Source: JAPPHA01 sp965221575 (GTDB lineage Bacteria > Pseudomonadota > Alphaproteobacteria > Rhodobacterales > Rhodobacteraceae). From it: a stretch of DNA of 64,000 bases. The DNA lies in contig CBDCSM010000012.1 of the NCBI GenBank assembly GCA_965221575.1, positions 434,001-498,000 of the forward strand, read 5' to 3'. Of this stretch, positions 1 through 8,941 are shown one piece after another (the stretch's first letter is position 1; every line of letters starts with the position of its first letter). The translations under genes and the position numbers were made by a program. The notes beneath the pieces are model-generated. The model made no database searches, was not told where the DNA came from, and was given only the letters and a program-made list of their open reading frames with translations.

Positions 1-1
1 G

Positions 2-1459
2 CTCGAAGGACGTGCGGCGTCGCGGGTCGAGGCTGCCGTCTGGGATCGCCTCATGCGATTGCCACCGAGCATTCTGCGTCGCCATCCGGCCGGCGACCTG
101 GCCATGTCGGGAATGACATTCCAGAGTCTTCGCGACGACGTGCAGGGCGTCGTCGCCGATAGCATGTTGTCGGTCATTTTCCTGCTTCCTGTCTTTGGCG
201 TCATCGCGTTCTACGACGCCACCCTCGGGGTCGTCGCCCTCGCCGTCAGCCTGGTATCGCTGCTGATCACTGTCTGCCTCGGCCTGCGTCAAATTTCGCC
301 TTACAGGCGGATGATCACGGCAGCCCGCCGCGTAACCGGCCGACTGTTCCAGATCGTGGGCGGAATCGCGAAGCTGCGAATGGCGAACGCGGAAGGGTCG
401 GCTTATGCCGTCTGGGCACAGGATTACCGGGAACAGAAACGCGCGGAAATCGAACTGGACGTGCTTGAAGGACATTCGCAGGCGTTTGGTGCCGCGCTTC
501 CCTTTCTTGCCGGCGGGATCATGCTCTTCGCAGTGGTAACGATGAGCGACCGCCCCGTCCCGGTCGGCGACTTTCTCGTCGTCTACACCGTCTTCATCGC
601 TTTCCAGTCCGCTATCGTCCGGCTTGGCGAGTCCATCGGAGCCATCGCAGCCATGGTGCCCGGGTTCGATCAGATGCGCCCGTTTCTCGCCGCCGAGGTC
701 GAATCCGAAGTCATGGGAGAACCGGTTGAACACCTGGGAGGCGACATTCTGTTCGACCGCGTTTCCTTTCGCTACGATCCCGACGGCCCGTTGATTCTCG
801 ACGATGTCACGATTCGTGCCCGTCCAGGTGAATTTGTCGCGATTGCCGGGCAATCGGGCGCCGGCAAGAGCACCCTGTTCCGGCTCGCGCTTGGGATTGA
901 TTGGCCGTCCACTGGTGCCGTTTACTACGACGGGCGGGACCTGAGGCATCTGAATCTGAAACAGGTGCGCCGAAAAATCGGCTCGGTCCCGCAATCCGTC
1001 GGACTCCATCCTAACGACCTTTGGGATAATTTGGTCAGTCATCATGAAGATGTGGCGAATGCGGATGTCTGGAATGCTGTCCGGGTCGCCGAAGTCACGA
1101 ACGAGATCAAGGACATGCCCATGGGCATGATGACCATGGTCGGCACGAGCGGGGCCGTTCTGTCGGGTGGCGAAAGTCAAAGGGTCTCGATCGCCCGTTC
1201 GGTGATCGGCAGCCCGCGAATCCTGCTGCTAGACGAGGCGACCAACTGGTTGGACAACGACAGTCAGGCCAAGGTCATGCGGAACCTGACCGCCCAGACA
1301 TCCACCCGGATGGTGATCGCCCACCGGCTCTCCACGTTGGAACAGGCTGACCGCATCTACGTGTTGCAGGCCGGAAAAGTTGTGCAATGCGGGTCATTCG
1401 ATGAACTCATGGAGGTCGACGGGGTCTTCAGGGAACTGGTCAAGAGGCAGATCGCTTGA
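2..1459 (+). CDS. NHLM-type peptide-export ABC transporter, fused permease/ATPase (5'-truncated by window edge)
   Basis: The reading frame is open to the left edge: codons before the first ATG at 53 read as ABC-exporter sequence (VEAAVWDRLM), so the true start lies outside the window. The visible protein has the second half of a six-helix exporter membrane domain, followed by a nucleotide-binding domain with Walker A GQSGAGKST, the signature LSGGESQR, Walker B ILLLDEAT and a switch His in IAHRLST. The segment around VWDRLMRLP and GDLAMSG resembles the NHLM bacteriocin-system transporters that export NHLP-leader peptides; that family assignment is from memory. The context supports it, because an NHLP-leader precursor lies 2.9 kb downstream on the same strand and a YcaO cyclodehydratase follows. 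Any N-terminal C39 peptidase would lie in the missing part and cannot be judged. Likely inner-membrane exporter of the modified peptide. Confidence 0.85.
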   Translation, partial: LEGRAASRVEAAVWDRLMRLPPSILRRHPAGDLAMSGMTFQSLRDDVQGVVADSMLSVIFLLPVFGVIAFYDATLGVVALAVSLVSLLITVCLGLRQISPYRRMITAARRVTGRLFQIVGGIAKLRMANAEGSAYAVWAQDYREQKRAEIELDVLEGHSQAFGAALPFLAGGIMLFAVVTMSDRPVPVGDFLVVYTVFIAFQSAIVRLGESIGAIAAMVPGFDQMRPFLAAEVESEVMGEPVEHLGGDILFDRVSFRYDPDGPLILDDVTIRARPGEFVAIAGQSGAGKSTLFRLALGIDWPSTGAVYYDGRDLRHLNLKQVRRKIGSVPQSVGLHPNDLWDNLVSHHEDVANADVWNAVRVAEVTNEIKDMPMGMMTMVGTSGAVLSGGESQRVSIARSVIGSPRILLLDEATNWLDNDSQAKVMRNLTAQTSTRMVIAHRLSTLEQADRIYVLQAGKVVQCGSFDELMEVDGVFRELVKRQIA

Positions 1460-1867
1460 TCCACGTGTTCAGACCTGGTTGAAAGTTCCGGTTTCGCAGT
1501 CTCGAACTTTCCATAGCACGATCCATCGACCTTTCGTCGACGCATTGGCATGGAATCGACCTTTGAAGACTCCTTGCTGACAAAAGGATAGTCCTCCGCT
1601 TTCCCCGAGCCGGATTTGTTGCCAGAACGTTACAAGACTCCCTGGCGCAAGTTCCTTGACAGTAAATTCAAGCGTGCCGTAACGTGCCCTGAATTGACCT
1701 CCCGATCGTGTTGTGGCGCATGGCGAATGCCTTGATCAATCTTGGTTTGAATACAGTTGGTTCGGAACTCGGGGTCTAAGTGGAAGGACCCCTGTGTATT
1801 CGGACTACGGGCCAGACGCCGTCGTTTTTGACAGCCTGCGCGTCACTGGGCGCCGGGTTCGTTCGCA
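1460..1867. other. Intergenic region between the two exporter genes
   Basis: About 400 bp without a convincing gene. A perfect -35 hexamer TTGACA at 1656-1661 is followed after 18 bp by a poor -10 (TAACGT, 1680-1685) and could drive the downstream RND gene, but this is weak. A 19-codon ORF (1720-1779) has no good ribosome binding site and no precursor-like features. Confidence 0.4.
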
Positions 1868-4222
1868 ATGAGCGGAGGCAGTCCCGTGCACGACCGTGGC
1901 CCTGAAGGCGAACCCTTCGCAAAACGATTTGCCGAACGGATACTCTCGGCCCGCTGGCTTGTCGTCCTGATCACCCTGGTCTCGGTTGGACTCGCATCGA
2001 GCGGTATAGCGCGGCTCGAATTCTCAGCCAACTACCGCATCTTCTTCGACGACGACAATCCCCAGCTCCTGGCGCTGGAAGCGCTGGAGAATACCTACGG
2101 AAAAAACGAAAACATCGTGTTCCTGATCGTCCCGGACGACGGCGACGCCACGTCGGAAAGTGCACTTTCTGCAGCCGTCTGGCTCACGGACGCCGCGTGG
2201 AATACACCTTTTTCGAGACGCGTCGACTCGCTGGCCAATTTTCAACACACGACCGCCGACGGCGACGACCTGTACGTGCGGGACCTCGTTGATCCGCAAG
2301 AAATCGCCGAAGCCGAAGCTCGATCACGAGTACGGGCGATCGCCTTATCCGATCCGCGTATCGCTGGCAGTATTCTGGCCAGGGGTGGGGACGTCAGTGT
2401 CGTCAACGTCACCGTTGAACTTCCGGAAGAGGGCTTGCTGGACGCCGTTGCCGAGGTCGCCGAATTCGCCAGATCGATTGCCGCGGAGGCCGAGAGCAGG
2501 TTTCCTGACATCGACCTGCGCATCGTCGGTTCGGTCATGATCAACCAGACATTCGTTGAAGCGTCGATTGGCAGCCAGATGATCTTCCTGCCGGCCAGCC
2601 TTCTGCTCATGGCCGTGATCCTTGGCGTTCTGATCCGGAGCTGGGCGGGTGTGGCGGCGACCGGGTTGGTCATCGTCTTTTCCATTCTCGTGTCCATCGG
2701 TCTGGGCGTATGGGTCGGCCTGGTGTTTTCCCCGCCCGTCTCGCCGGCGCCGACCATCGTACTGATGATCGTCGTGGCGAACTGCGTCCACCTGCTGGTG
2801 ACTCTGCGGCAGAGCCTGCGTGCCGGCCATTCCAAGCATGAAGCCATCGTCGAATCCATCAGGCTCAACCTGCATCCGGTGTTCCTGGCGAGCCTGACGA
2901 CTGCGCTCGGGTTCCTGAGCATGAACTTTTCCGAGGTTCCGCCCTACCGTCATCTTGGCAACTTCGTCGCATTGGGAATCGCCGCCTCGTTCGTTCTCTC
3001 CGTTACCTTTCTGCCGGCCCTGCTTTCGCTTCTCCCCATTCGCGCCACAAAGGAACGCCGGCTCCCGGGACCCACCATGAACGCCCTGGCGGATTTCGTG
3101 TTGCGCCACAGAAAGGCTGTATTGTGGGGGTGGGCCGTGATTGTTCCCGTGATGGTATTGGCCATTCCACGCAACGAGCTCAACGACGTTCTCGTTCATT
3201 TCTTCGACGAGAGCGTCGAGTTTCGCCAGGACACGGACTTCATGGACGAGCACCTGAGCGGCAATACGCTGCTTGAATACTCACTGGAGGCGTCTTCCGA
3301 GGGTGGCGTCACTGATCCATTTTTTCTCGCCGAGGTTGCGAACTTCGCCGACTGGTTTCGGGAACAGCCGCCCGTACGCCACGTGGCGGTAATCACCGAT
3401 ACCTTCCGGCAACTCAACATGAGCATGCATGGCGACGATCCGGACGCTTATCGGATTCCGGAAACCCGGGATCTGGCGGCCCAGTACCTGCTTCTCTACG
3501 AGCTGTCGCTTCCGCAGGGTCTGAACCTCAACAATCAGATCGACAGGTCCCGATCGGCCACGCGTGTATCGATTTCGGCGGAGACACTGTATTCACAGGA
3601 TGTGCTCGACCTGAATTCCCGCGCCGAGGCCTGGCTCACGGAGAACGCGCCGCATGTCGCCAGCGTCAACAGCACGGGCCCCGCAGCTCTGTTCGCCTAC
3701 ATCGGGCAACGCAACATTCGCGCCATGCTGGTCGGGACGATGGTTGTGCTCCTGGCCATTTCCGCCATTCTCCTTTTCGCCTTGCGATCCTTGCGGTTGG
3801 GAGTGATCAGCATCGTTCCCAATCTGGTTCCCGCCGTTCTGGGCTTTGGCGTCTGGGGCTTGACGGTAGGACTGGTGGGACTTTCGCTGTCGGTCGTGGT
3901 GGCCATGACCGTCGGGATCGTCGTGGACGACACGGTTCATTTCCTCAGCAAGTACCTCCGTGCCCGGCGCGAATACGGCCGCGACCCGGAGGAGGCGGTG
4001 CGTTACGCCTTTGACACGGCTGGCCGATCATTGTTCACGACGACGGTCGTGTTGGTCGCAGGTTTCCTGATTTTCGTGTTTTCACCGTTTGTTCCCACCG
4101 CACAGGTTGGAGTCTTGACAGCCGTTATCATTGGCTTTGCGCTCATTGCCGACCTGTCGCTCTTGCCCGCACTGTTGACTGCGTCGGACCGACGTACAGG
4201 GAGACCAAGAAGGAATCGTTAG
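1868..4222 (+). CDS. RND-superfamily exporter, MMPL-like
   Basis: A 784-aa membrane protein with the duplicated RND layout: an N-terminal helix (about residues 29-47), a large extracytoplasmic domain, a block of five to six helices (about 225-395), a helix near 415-435, a second extracytoplasmic domain, and a final helix block (about 615-775). The motif GIVVDDTVHFLSKY in the second helix block is typical of proton-driven RND/MMPL transporters, and its acidic pair is the expected proton-relay position. It is most like the 'predicted exporter of the RND superfamily' group (COG1033). It sits between the ABC exporter and the RiPP precursor on the same strand, so I infer it may export or give immunity to the product, although such proteins also carry lipids or hopanoids elsewhere. 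No membrane-fusion or outer-membrane partner is visible. The ATG at 1868 has only a weak Shine-Dalgarno, so a slightly later start is possible. Confidence 0.8.
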   Translation: MSGGSPVHDRGPEGEPFAKRFAERILSARWLVVLITLVSVGLASSGIARLEFSANYRIFFDDDNPQLLALEALENTYGKNENIVFLIVPDDGDATSESALSAAVWLTDAAWNTPFSRRVDSLANFQHTTADGDDLYVRDLVDPQEIAEAEARSRVRAIALSDPRIAGSILARGGDVSVVNVTVELPEEGLLDAVAEVAEFARSIAAEAESRFPDIDLRIVGSVMINQTFVEASIGSQMIFLPASLLLMAVILGVLIRSWAGVAATGLVIVFSILVSIGLGVWVGLVFSPPVSPAPTIVLMIVVANCVHLLVTLRQSLRAGHSKHEAIVESIRLNLHPVFLASLTTALGFLSMNFSEVPPYRHLGNFVALGIAASFVLSVTFLPALLSLLPIRATKERRLPGPTMNALADFVLRHRKAVLWGWAVIVPVMVLAIPRNELNDVLVHFFDESVEFRQDTDFMDEHLSGNTLLEYSLEASSEGGVTDPFFLAEVANFADWFREQPPVRHVAVITDTFRQLNMSMHGDDPDAYRIPETRDLAAQYLLLYELSLPQGLNLNNQIDRSRSATRVSISAETLYSQDVLDLNSRAEAWLTENAPHVASVNSTGPAALFAYIGQRNIRAMLVGTMVVLLAISAILLFALRSLRLGVISIVPNLVPAVLGFGVWGLTVGLVGLSLSVVVAMTVGIVVDDTVHFLSKYLRARREYGRDPEEAVRYAFDTAGRSLFTTTVVLVAGFLIFVFSPFVPTAQVGVLTAVIIGFALIADLSLLPALLTASDRRTGRPRRNR

Positions 4223-4386
4223 GCAGGGTCCGATTTTGTCCCCACTTGCATTGTGTCTGGTGCGTAAACGGGTATGCGAACTTCAAATTTAGGCTTACTC
4301 ATTTGGCCTTGATCATGCACCCGTTTCGTGCGAGATTTCTGTCGTGCATACGAGCCGACGTGTATGTCGAAAAACGGAGGGTAATC

Positions 4387-4638
4387 ATGAGAAGTGGCGA
4401 CGAAATGTTGCAGCAGATTGTCGAAAAATCTGCGTTGAACACGGATTTCAGGCAACAGCTTCTCGCTGATCCCAAGTCTGCGATCAGTGAAGAGCTGGGG
4501 ATCACGATTCCCGATTCCATGACGATCAAGGTTCATGAAAGCGACATGCAAACAGTACATCTTGCATTGCCCCCGGACCCGAACATCACCGAGGAACAAC
4601 TCGAAGCGATTTCAGCTGGCCTGTGCTGCTGCTGGTAG
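4387..4638 (+). CDS. NHLP-leader RiPP precursor peptide with LCCCW tail
   Basis: An 83-aa precursor. The start at 4387 is chosen because a GGAGG Shine-Dalgarno lies 6-10 bases upstream; a longer ORF from 4246 has no such site. Residues 1-75 resemble the nitrile-hydratase-alpha-like leader (NHLP): an N-terminal helix, ADPKSAISEELGITIPDSMTIKV, then the acidic PPDPNITEEQLEAISAG helix that normally precedes the double-Gly/Ala-Gly cleavage site. After ISAG only LCCCW remains, so cleavage there would leave a five-residue core with three consecutive cysteines and a terminal tryptophan. The divergent E1-like/YcaO cyclodehydratase is the obvious modifying enzyme, converting Cys to thiazoline. Most NHLP cores I know of are longer. 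The site of cleavage is inferred from family precedent. Confidence 0.88.
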   Translation: MRSGDEMLQQIVEKSALNTDFRQQLLADPKSAISEELGITIPDSMTIKVHESDMQTVHLALPPDPNITEEQLEAISAGLCCCW

Positions 4639-4676
4639 GCCCATGCGCCGGCGAGTCGCCGGTCACAATGCCAAAC

Positions 4677-4699
4677 AGCGATCCGATTCCGCTTTTTTT
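4677..4699 (+). terminator. Possible weak terminator after the precursor gene
   Basis: A 4-bp stem (AGCG 4677-4680 with CGCT 4690-4693) leads directly into a run of seven T (4693-4699), 40 bases after the precursor stop codon. The stem is short, so this is a weak intrinsic-terminator candidate on the plus strand. Confidence 0.35.
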
Positions 4700-4711
4700 A
4701 TGGCATGAACG

Positions 4712-4747
4712 GCCCCCGCCGTCCCGGTTCAGGGACGTTAGCGGGGC
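4712..4747. terminator. Strong hairpin between converging transcripts
   Basis: A two-part inverted repeat: GCCCCCGC (4712-4719) pairs with GCGGGGC (4741-4747), with an inner GTCCC (4721-4725)/GGGAC (4732-4736) arm. It lies between the precursor gene and the converging biosynthetic operon that ends at 4772. There is no adjacent T-run on the minus strand, so its terminator role is inferred from position and stability. Confidence 0.45.
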
Positions 4748-4771
4748 ATTCGTGGTCGTTTGATGTTCCCG

Positions 4772-5890
4772 TCAATCGGGAACCGCCCCGGAAAGCACCA
4801 TGAACACATAGGCTTTTGCCTTTCGGAGTTGGTTTCCGGATATGACCAGCTTGATGTGGTGAATGCCGCGCAGGAGAACGTATCGACCGGATTTCGCGAA
4901 GAGCGTTGTCGGTTTCGAAACCCAGTCGGCGAGAGCCTCGAGCTTTTCCTGAACGACTATGTCCTCGTGGCCCAGGGCCGCGAGGAACGGATCCCAATCG
5001 GTGAGGCCGTCTAGCCAGTATCGTGATTCCTTCGTGTACCGTTGCTTGACAATGAGCGTGAGGCCGAGCACAGGACCGATACCCTTTTCTTGAACGTCAA
5101 TGTTGGCTCCGGTCCTGACGATGTTGGCGCGTTCCATGAATCGTTCAATCACGGACTCGACAGCCGAGACCCGACCTGGCCAGCCTGAGCGCTCCAGGTA
5201 TGAACAGACTTCCAGTCGAGATTTGAAACCCATGATCGCCAAGCGGATTGCCCGGGAACGAGACGGAAACACACCGAAGGAATCCAGGCGCGTATCGCCT
5301 GGCTGCGCCCGGTAAACGCGTTCGATGGTCTCCCGCTCTACGTCAGTCACCGACCAGCCAACACAGGATACGAGCGCGTCAACCACCGTGGCGACATCAT
5401 TCTCCTGATTGCCGCCGCCCATGATCGGTCGTTCTCCCGGCCGCAGGAACATTCCTGGAATCAACCCGTGGTCGTGCCGAGCCGAACCAATGTCAAATTC
5501 CAGCATCAACTTGCGGCCGACAATGCCGCGCAGGGATGAATCCTTGGCGTCCATCCGCCTGAACAGCGTTGTAATCGCTTTCGCGGTCTCATCGGTCTTA
5601 TCGGTTCGTGCACGGTCCCGGAAAAAAGACGCCGGTTGAGTTCCGCTCGCAAGGGAAACGCCGAAGTCCGCCTCCGGCCTGTGCACATGCAAAGGGAATT
5701 CAAAGCCGAAGGGAAGCGCTCCGATCGTGATCGGGAGTGTTCTTGCGCGTTCGAGTACCCGTTCCCATTCCGGATCCCCGATCAGAATTCGTGAAATCCT
5801 GTTCCGAAAATGTCCAAGCAGATCACCCATTGTCCCGCCTTCTTCAGCGAGACGGTCCTGAGTCAGTGTGACGGCCTTGTCTATGTCCAT
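4772..5890 (-). CDS. Unrecognised RiPP-cluster protein (372 aa)
   Basis: Not confidently recognised. Soluble, 372 aa, with no signal peptide or membrane segment. It begins 10 bp after the cyclodehydratase gene on the same strand, so the two are almost certainly co-transcribed. Visible features: FGFEFPLHVHRPEADFGVSL near residue 65, a segment RLAIMGFKSRLEVCSYLERSGWPG near 215-240, IGPVLGLTLIVKQ near 275, and a conserved-looking C-terminus RGIHHIKLVISG...KAKAYVFM. From memory, the pattern of a GWPG segment followed by RG[IL]xHIK and AKAY occurs in uncharacterised proteins encoded beside LanM, YcaO and NHLP genes in many phyla, but I cannot verify this here. It is not a SagB-like flavin dehydrogenase: no nitroreductase motif is visible. 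It may be a tailoring or scaffold protein. Confidence 0.7.
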   Translation of the reverse strand: MDIDKAVTLTQDRLAEEGGTMGDLLGHFRNRISRILIGDPEWERVLERARTLPITIGALPFGFEFPLHVHRPEADFGVSLASGTQPASFFRDRARTDKTDETAKAITTLFRRMDAKDSSLRGIVGRKLMLEFDIGSARHDHGLIPGMFLRPGERPIMGGGNQENDVATVVDALVSCVGWSVTDVERETIERVYRAQPGDTRLDSFGVFPSRSRAIRLAIMGFKSRLEVCSYLERSGWPGRVSAVESVIERFMERANIVRTGANIDVQEKGIGPVLGLTLIVKQRYTKESRYWLDGLTDWDPFLAALGHEDIVVQEKLEALADWVSKPTTLFAKSGRYVLLRGIHHIKLVISGNQLRKAKAYVFMVLSGAVPD

Positions 5891-5900
5891 GGTTGGCTCG

Positions 5901-8258
5901 TCAGGCGATGACCGGAGCGGCGTTCAATTCGGCTTCGGCGAGGGGGTGCATGCGGACGCCCATGCTGACAGGCACATCGTAAAGTCGCCCAGGCGCGAAA
6001 CGTGCCCAGAAGTGGCGCATGCCAGGCACGATGACCCGAACCACGGGCAGGCCGATGTCGGGCCGTGTCTGATCCAGGACCAGGAATTCCATGCCGGCGG
6101 CCTCGGCCCGGAGGCGGCACTCTTCCACATCGTCGTGCGTATCCGTCGAATCCGGCACCGGATAATGCGAAGCCTTGCGCTGTGGTTCTTCCGGGGCCGG
6201 TGCCAGCCATGAGCACTCGGCGAGTCGACCTGTTTTCCACCACCAGAGCGCCAGCGGATCATCGATCATGGGCCTGTCGGTGCGCACGCGCGGACGTGGC
6301 AGCCAGGTCAGACACTGGTTCAATTCGGAAACCGCGCGCAACGCGGCGATGCGCGGGTCGGCGTGAGCACCGGCGCCGTAAATGATGTCTTCGGTCTCGG
6401 CCTCCGGTCGGCGGGAGAGCGCGACGAATGTGGGAATGCCGATGTCCGAGGTGACGTCGAGAATCCACAGGTCCCGCTCATGACGGGCGTAGTAATCCGG
6501 AGCAGACGCCAGGTACCTGTCGTCGAAGCTGGAAATGTCGACCGCCGGCACCCTCAACCGATTATACCACCAGATCGCGAAAGCATCGCGCTCAACCAGT
6601 TCATAGAATCCCTGAAGGATGGCTTCTTCCACTGTATTTCCGGCGGCGCATCCGTTTGAGTCCGCGATCAGGTCCGCCGGACCTCGCTGTTCCGCGGACA
6701 TGCCATAATAGAGCATGGATGTCGGCAGGTAGCGGTGCCGATGCTGCGTAAGCGACCACGCTGGTGTCCAGTCCGTTTCGGCATCGGGTTCGAGACGCGG
6801 TGGCACGATGTTGTAAGGGTGGCCCTTCGCGTTGATGCTCGTCGCGTTGTCAAGCTGAAGTTCACTGAACAACTGCGCGTCATTGGGATGTATGGCGTCA
6901 TCTCCTTCGGCGAAATCGACGAATCGCTTGCGAACCCGGATTTCGTCTCCATGGCACACGCCCGAATAGCGTTCCACCGCCTCGCAAAACGCACTGGCCT
7001 TGGATTGATCCCGTGTCGTGCCCTTGCCGGCGCACTTGCTGCGCAGGCCGCGCCTGAGCGAACTCAGCGTCCGTCTCCTCGTTCCGAGATTGCTTCCGGA
7101 CCAGTAGACATGCAGCCAGGAATCAGTCTCATCGGTCGTGCGCGAAAGCCAGGTCACGACACCGCTGACCGGGCTCACGAGGTGGCGGTATTTCGCCAGG
7201 GTGGCGTCCGGCGTCACAGTGCGCGCACCGCCGCTGTTCCAATGGGCTTTTGGACTTGCCTCCAGACGTAGCGGAACCGGCGGTCGGTCAGGCCGATACA
7301 ACGCTTCGTCACCACAGGTCGGGCATTGCGGCCGCCGCATGACCAGATGCGGCGAACTCTCGAGTGTGCCGACATTCACTGTGACCGCGTGGTCATGAAT
7401 CCGGGTTGCCTCACCCAGAATCAACCATTTGACAATCTCCACACAGATCAGTCCGAACAGGGCCTCCAGGGCCGTCGGATGGGCCGCGAACGGCTTGAAC
7501 GCAGCCTCCTCGCCCGCAACATTGCGGAGAAAGCCGTGGATTTCCTGGTGGTTGCGCAGGCGATAAGCCAGGCATTCCCAGCAGGGTCCCTGCCTGTCCG
7601 AACGAAAGACAGGGCCGAACAGCGCCTCCATGCCGTGTGGGCGTACAAGCATCCATGGTGCGTTCGCGTCAAGCCGACGTCGGTTCACTTCGGCAAGGTC
7701 GGCGTCGAGATAGTCGTCGCAGACGACGACGGTAAGGTCGGGTTCGGCGGCCGCTACCCTGACTCCGCACGCGTCCAGATGCCGGATGAGGCGACCACGG
7801 TCACCGTCAACCTTTATTCGCGATTCCGCCAACCGGTGTTCAACCCACCGCGGCGAAGCACCGAGCGACGACCAGTAGGCCGCCTGGCTTTGATCCATTC
7901 CATGTTCCGCCGAGACGACATAGCCCTTGGCGGAGAGTGAGACGATGGCCGCGACAACGTCGGCCGCGGCATGGGTACCTTCAAATGCCTCGACAATTTC
8001 ATCGTGCACGTGGCGTCCATCGAGCAGCGGCAGCAGATCGCCAAGGAGCGCACCGTGAAGCAGTGTATTGAAAGATTCGGAAACGAGTAGCGTCTTCTGG
8101 TCACCGATATCGCGGAATTTGAGGTGCGGGGTCAATATTGGATGTTGGACGAGACCCTGGTCGGCAGGAGTTGTCCTGGTCATGATCCCGCGCAGGGACG
8201 TTCCGTGCGCTTGCGCAGGCGTCGGAGAATCCGGCGTCGTATCAACAGGCCGCTTCAT
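5901..8258 (-). CDS. Fused TOMM cyclodehydratase (E1-like leader-binding domain + YcaO)
   Basis: A 785-aa bimodular azol(in)e-forming enzyme. Residues about 30-350 form the E1-ubiquitin-activating-like/ocin-ThiF-like partner that binds the precursor leader. Its structural-zinc cysteines are seen as CWECLAYR and CPTCGDEAL. Residues about 370-785 are the YcaO domain, with the ATP-binding patterns GKGTTRDQSKASAFCEAVERYSG and SNGCAAGNTVEEAILQGFYELVERDA, and a C-terminus in the style APGRLYDVPVSMG. Such fusions activate the amide backbone with ATP to cyclise Cys, Ser or Thr to azolines. The obvious substrate is the NHLP-leader peptide encoded convergently, whose tail has three cysteines. The C-terminus lacks a clear PxPxP motif, seen in many but not all azoline-forming YcaOs. 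No flavin dehydrogenase is encoded nearby, so the product may stay at the thiazoline stage unless an enzyme acts from elsewhere. Confidence 0.93.
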   Translation of the reverse strand: MKRPVDTTPDSPTPAQAHGTSLRGIMTRTTPADQGLVQHPILTPHLKFRDIGDQKTLLVSESFNTLLHGALLGDLLPLLDGRHVHDEIVEAFEGTHAAADVVAAIVSLSAKGYVVSAEHGMDQSQAAYWSSLGASPRWVEHRLAESRIKVDGDRGRLIRHLDACGVRVAAAEPDLTVVVCDDYLDADLAEVNRRRLDANAPWMLVRPHGMEALFGPVFRSDRQGPCWECLAYRLRNHQEIHGFLRNVAGEEAAFKPFAAHPTALEALFGLICVEIVKWLILGEATRIHDHAVTVNVGTLESSPHLVMRRPQCPTCGDEALYRPDRPPVPLRLEASPKAHWNSGGARTVTPDATLAKYRHLVSPVSGVVTWLSRTTDETDSWLHVYWSGSNLGTRRRTLSSLRRGLRSKCAGKGTTRDQSKASAFCEAVERYSGVCHGDEIRVRKRFVDFAEGDDAIHPNDAQLFSELQLDNATSINAKGHPYNIVPPRLEPDAETDWTPAWSLTQHRHRYLPTSMLYYGMSAEQRGPADLIADSNGCAAGNTVEEAILQGFYELVERDAFAIWWYNRLRVPAVDISSFDDRYLASAPDYYARHERDLWILDVTSDIGIPTFVALSRRPEAETEDIIYGAGAHADPRIAALRAVSELNQCLTWLPRPRVRTDRPMIDDPLALWWWKTGRLAECSWLAPAPEEPQRKASHYPVPDSTDTHDDVEECRLRAEAAGMEFLVLDQTRPDIGLPVVRVIVPGMRHFWARFAPGRLYDVPVSMGVRMHPLAEAELNAAPVIA

Positions 8259-8941
8259 GATTGACAGTGGAGTGCGTCGAGCCCGAAGACGGCGCAGGAT
8301 GGCAGCGCACTATGCCTCGAAAAGAGTGGATTGACGGGAGCCGTGCCGGTACCGAACGTCCAGGCAGCGTTCAACAGATGTTGATACATTGCTGATCTCC
8401 AACGGCCGGTCAGCAGACCGTCCCGGTACGAGCTCCTGCGTTGGACGTCTTGGTCGGTCGCGGTCCTTCCCGGCATTTCGAGGTTTCGTATGGTGTCTGC
8501 AACACCGATGATCAACAGGAAGCGATTCTCGACATGACACTTTTTCTCCATGTGCTCGGGTTTTTCAACATTTCAGGCGCCTGCGGCTCATTGTGACCGG
8601 CACGACTTGAACGATGCGGGGTGCGCAACTCTACAATCGATCCTTCCTCACGAGCACCAACGTCCCGTACGGGCGCAATCCAGTAGCGTGATGAACGGTA
8701 CCTTCCTTGTTCTGCGCACCGGCACGCCCCGGCGTGACCTCCCCAGAGGGTTGCGGTCCGTACACGCCCTGCTTCAAATGCTCCAACAGGTGGAGCCGGA
8801 ACGGTCTCCGCACATCGATTTTGGAGGAAGTTCTGGGAGTGGATGCCCTGTGGTCGACGACTTCTCTCGGCTTCAAGACAGCGCGTAATTTTCCGCATCA
8901 AACGTAACCCGCCGTGTTACCAGGCCAGATCTATCGGGTGT
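8259..8941. other. Long non-coding stretch upstream of the cyclodehydratase operon
   Basis: About 680 bp between the cyclodehydratase start and the end of purL. Several ORFs of 75-130 codons exist on both strands, but they have Arg/Pro/Ser-rich composition without domains and overlap one another. One minus-strand ORF (8255-8551, 98 codons) overlaps the cyclodehydratase start by 4 bp and could be translationally coupled, but no motif or clear ribosome binding site supports it. The region must contain the promoter of the minus-strand RiPP operon; I could not place it. Confidence 0.4.

Noticed and set aside
1720..1779. 19-codon ORF as a second RiPP precursor
   Set aside because: No leader-like sequence, no cysteine, Ser/Thr-poor and no ribosome binding site.
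2345..3253. 302-codon minus-strand ORF inside the RND gene
   Set aside because: His/Gln/Arg-rich antisense shadow of a transmembrane gene.
8512..8901. 129-codon minus-strand ORF upstream of the cyclodehydratase
   Set aside because: No domain, no good ribosome site, and several conflicting ORFs overlap it; looks like chance in GC-rich DNA.
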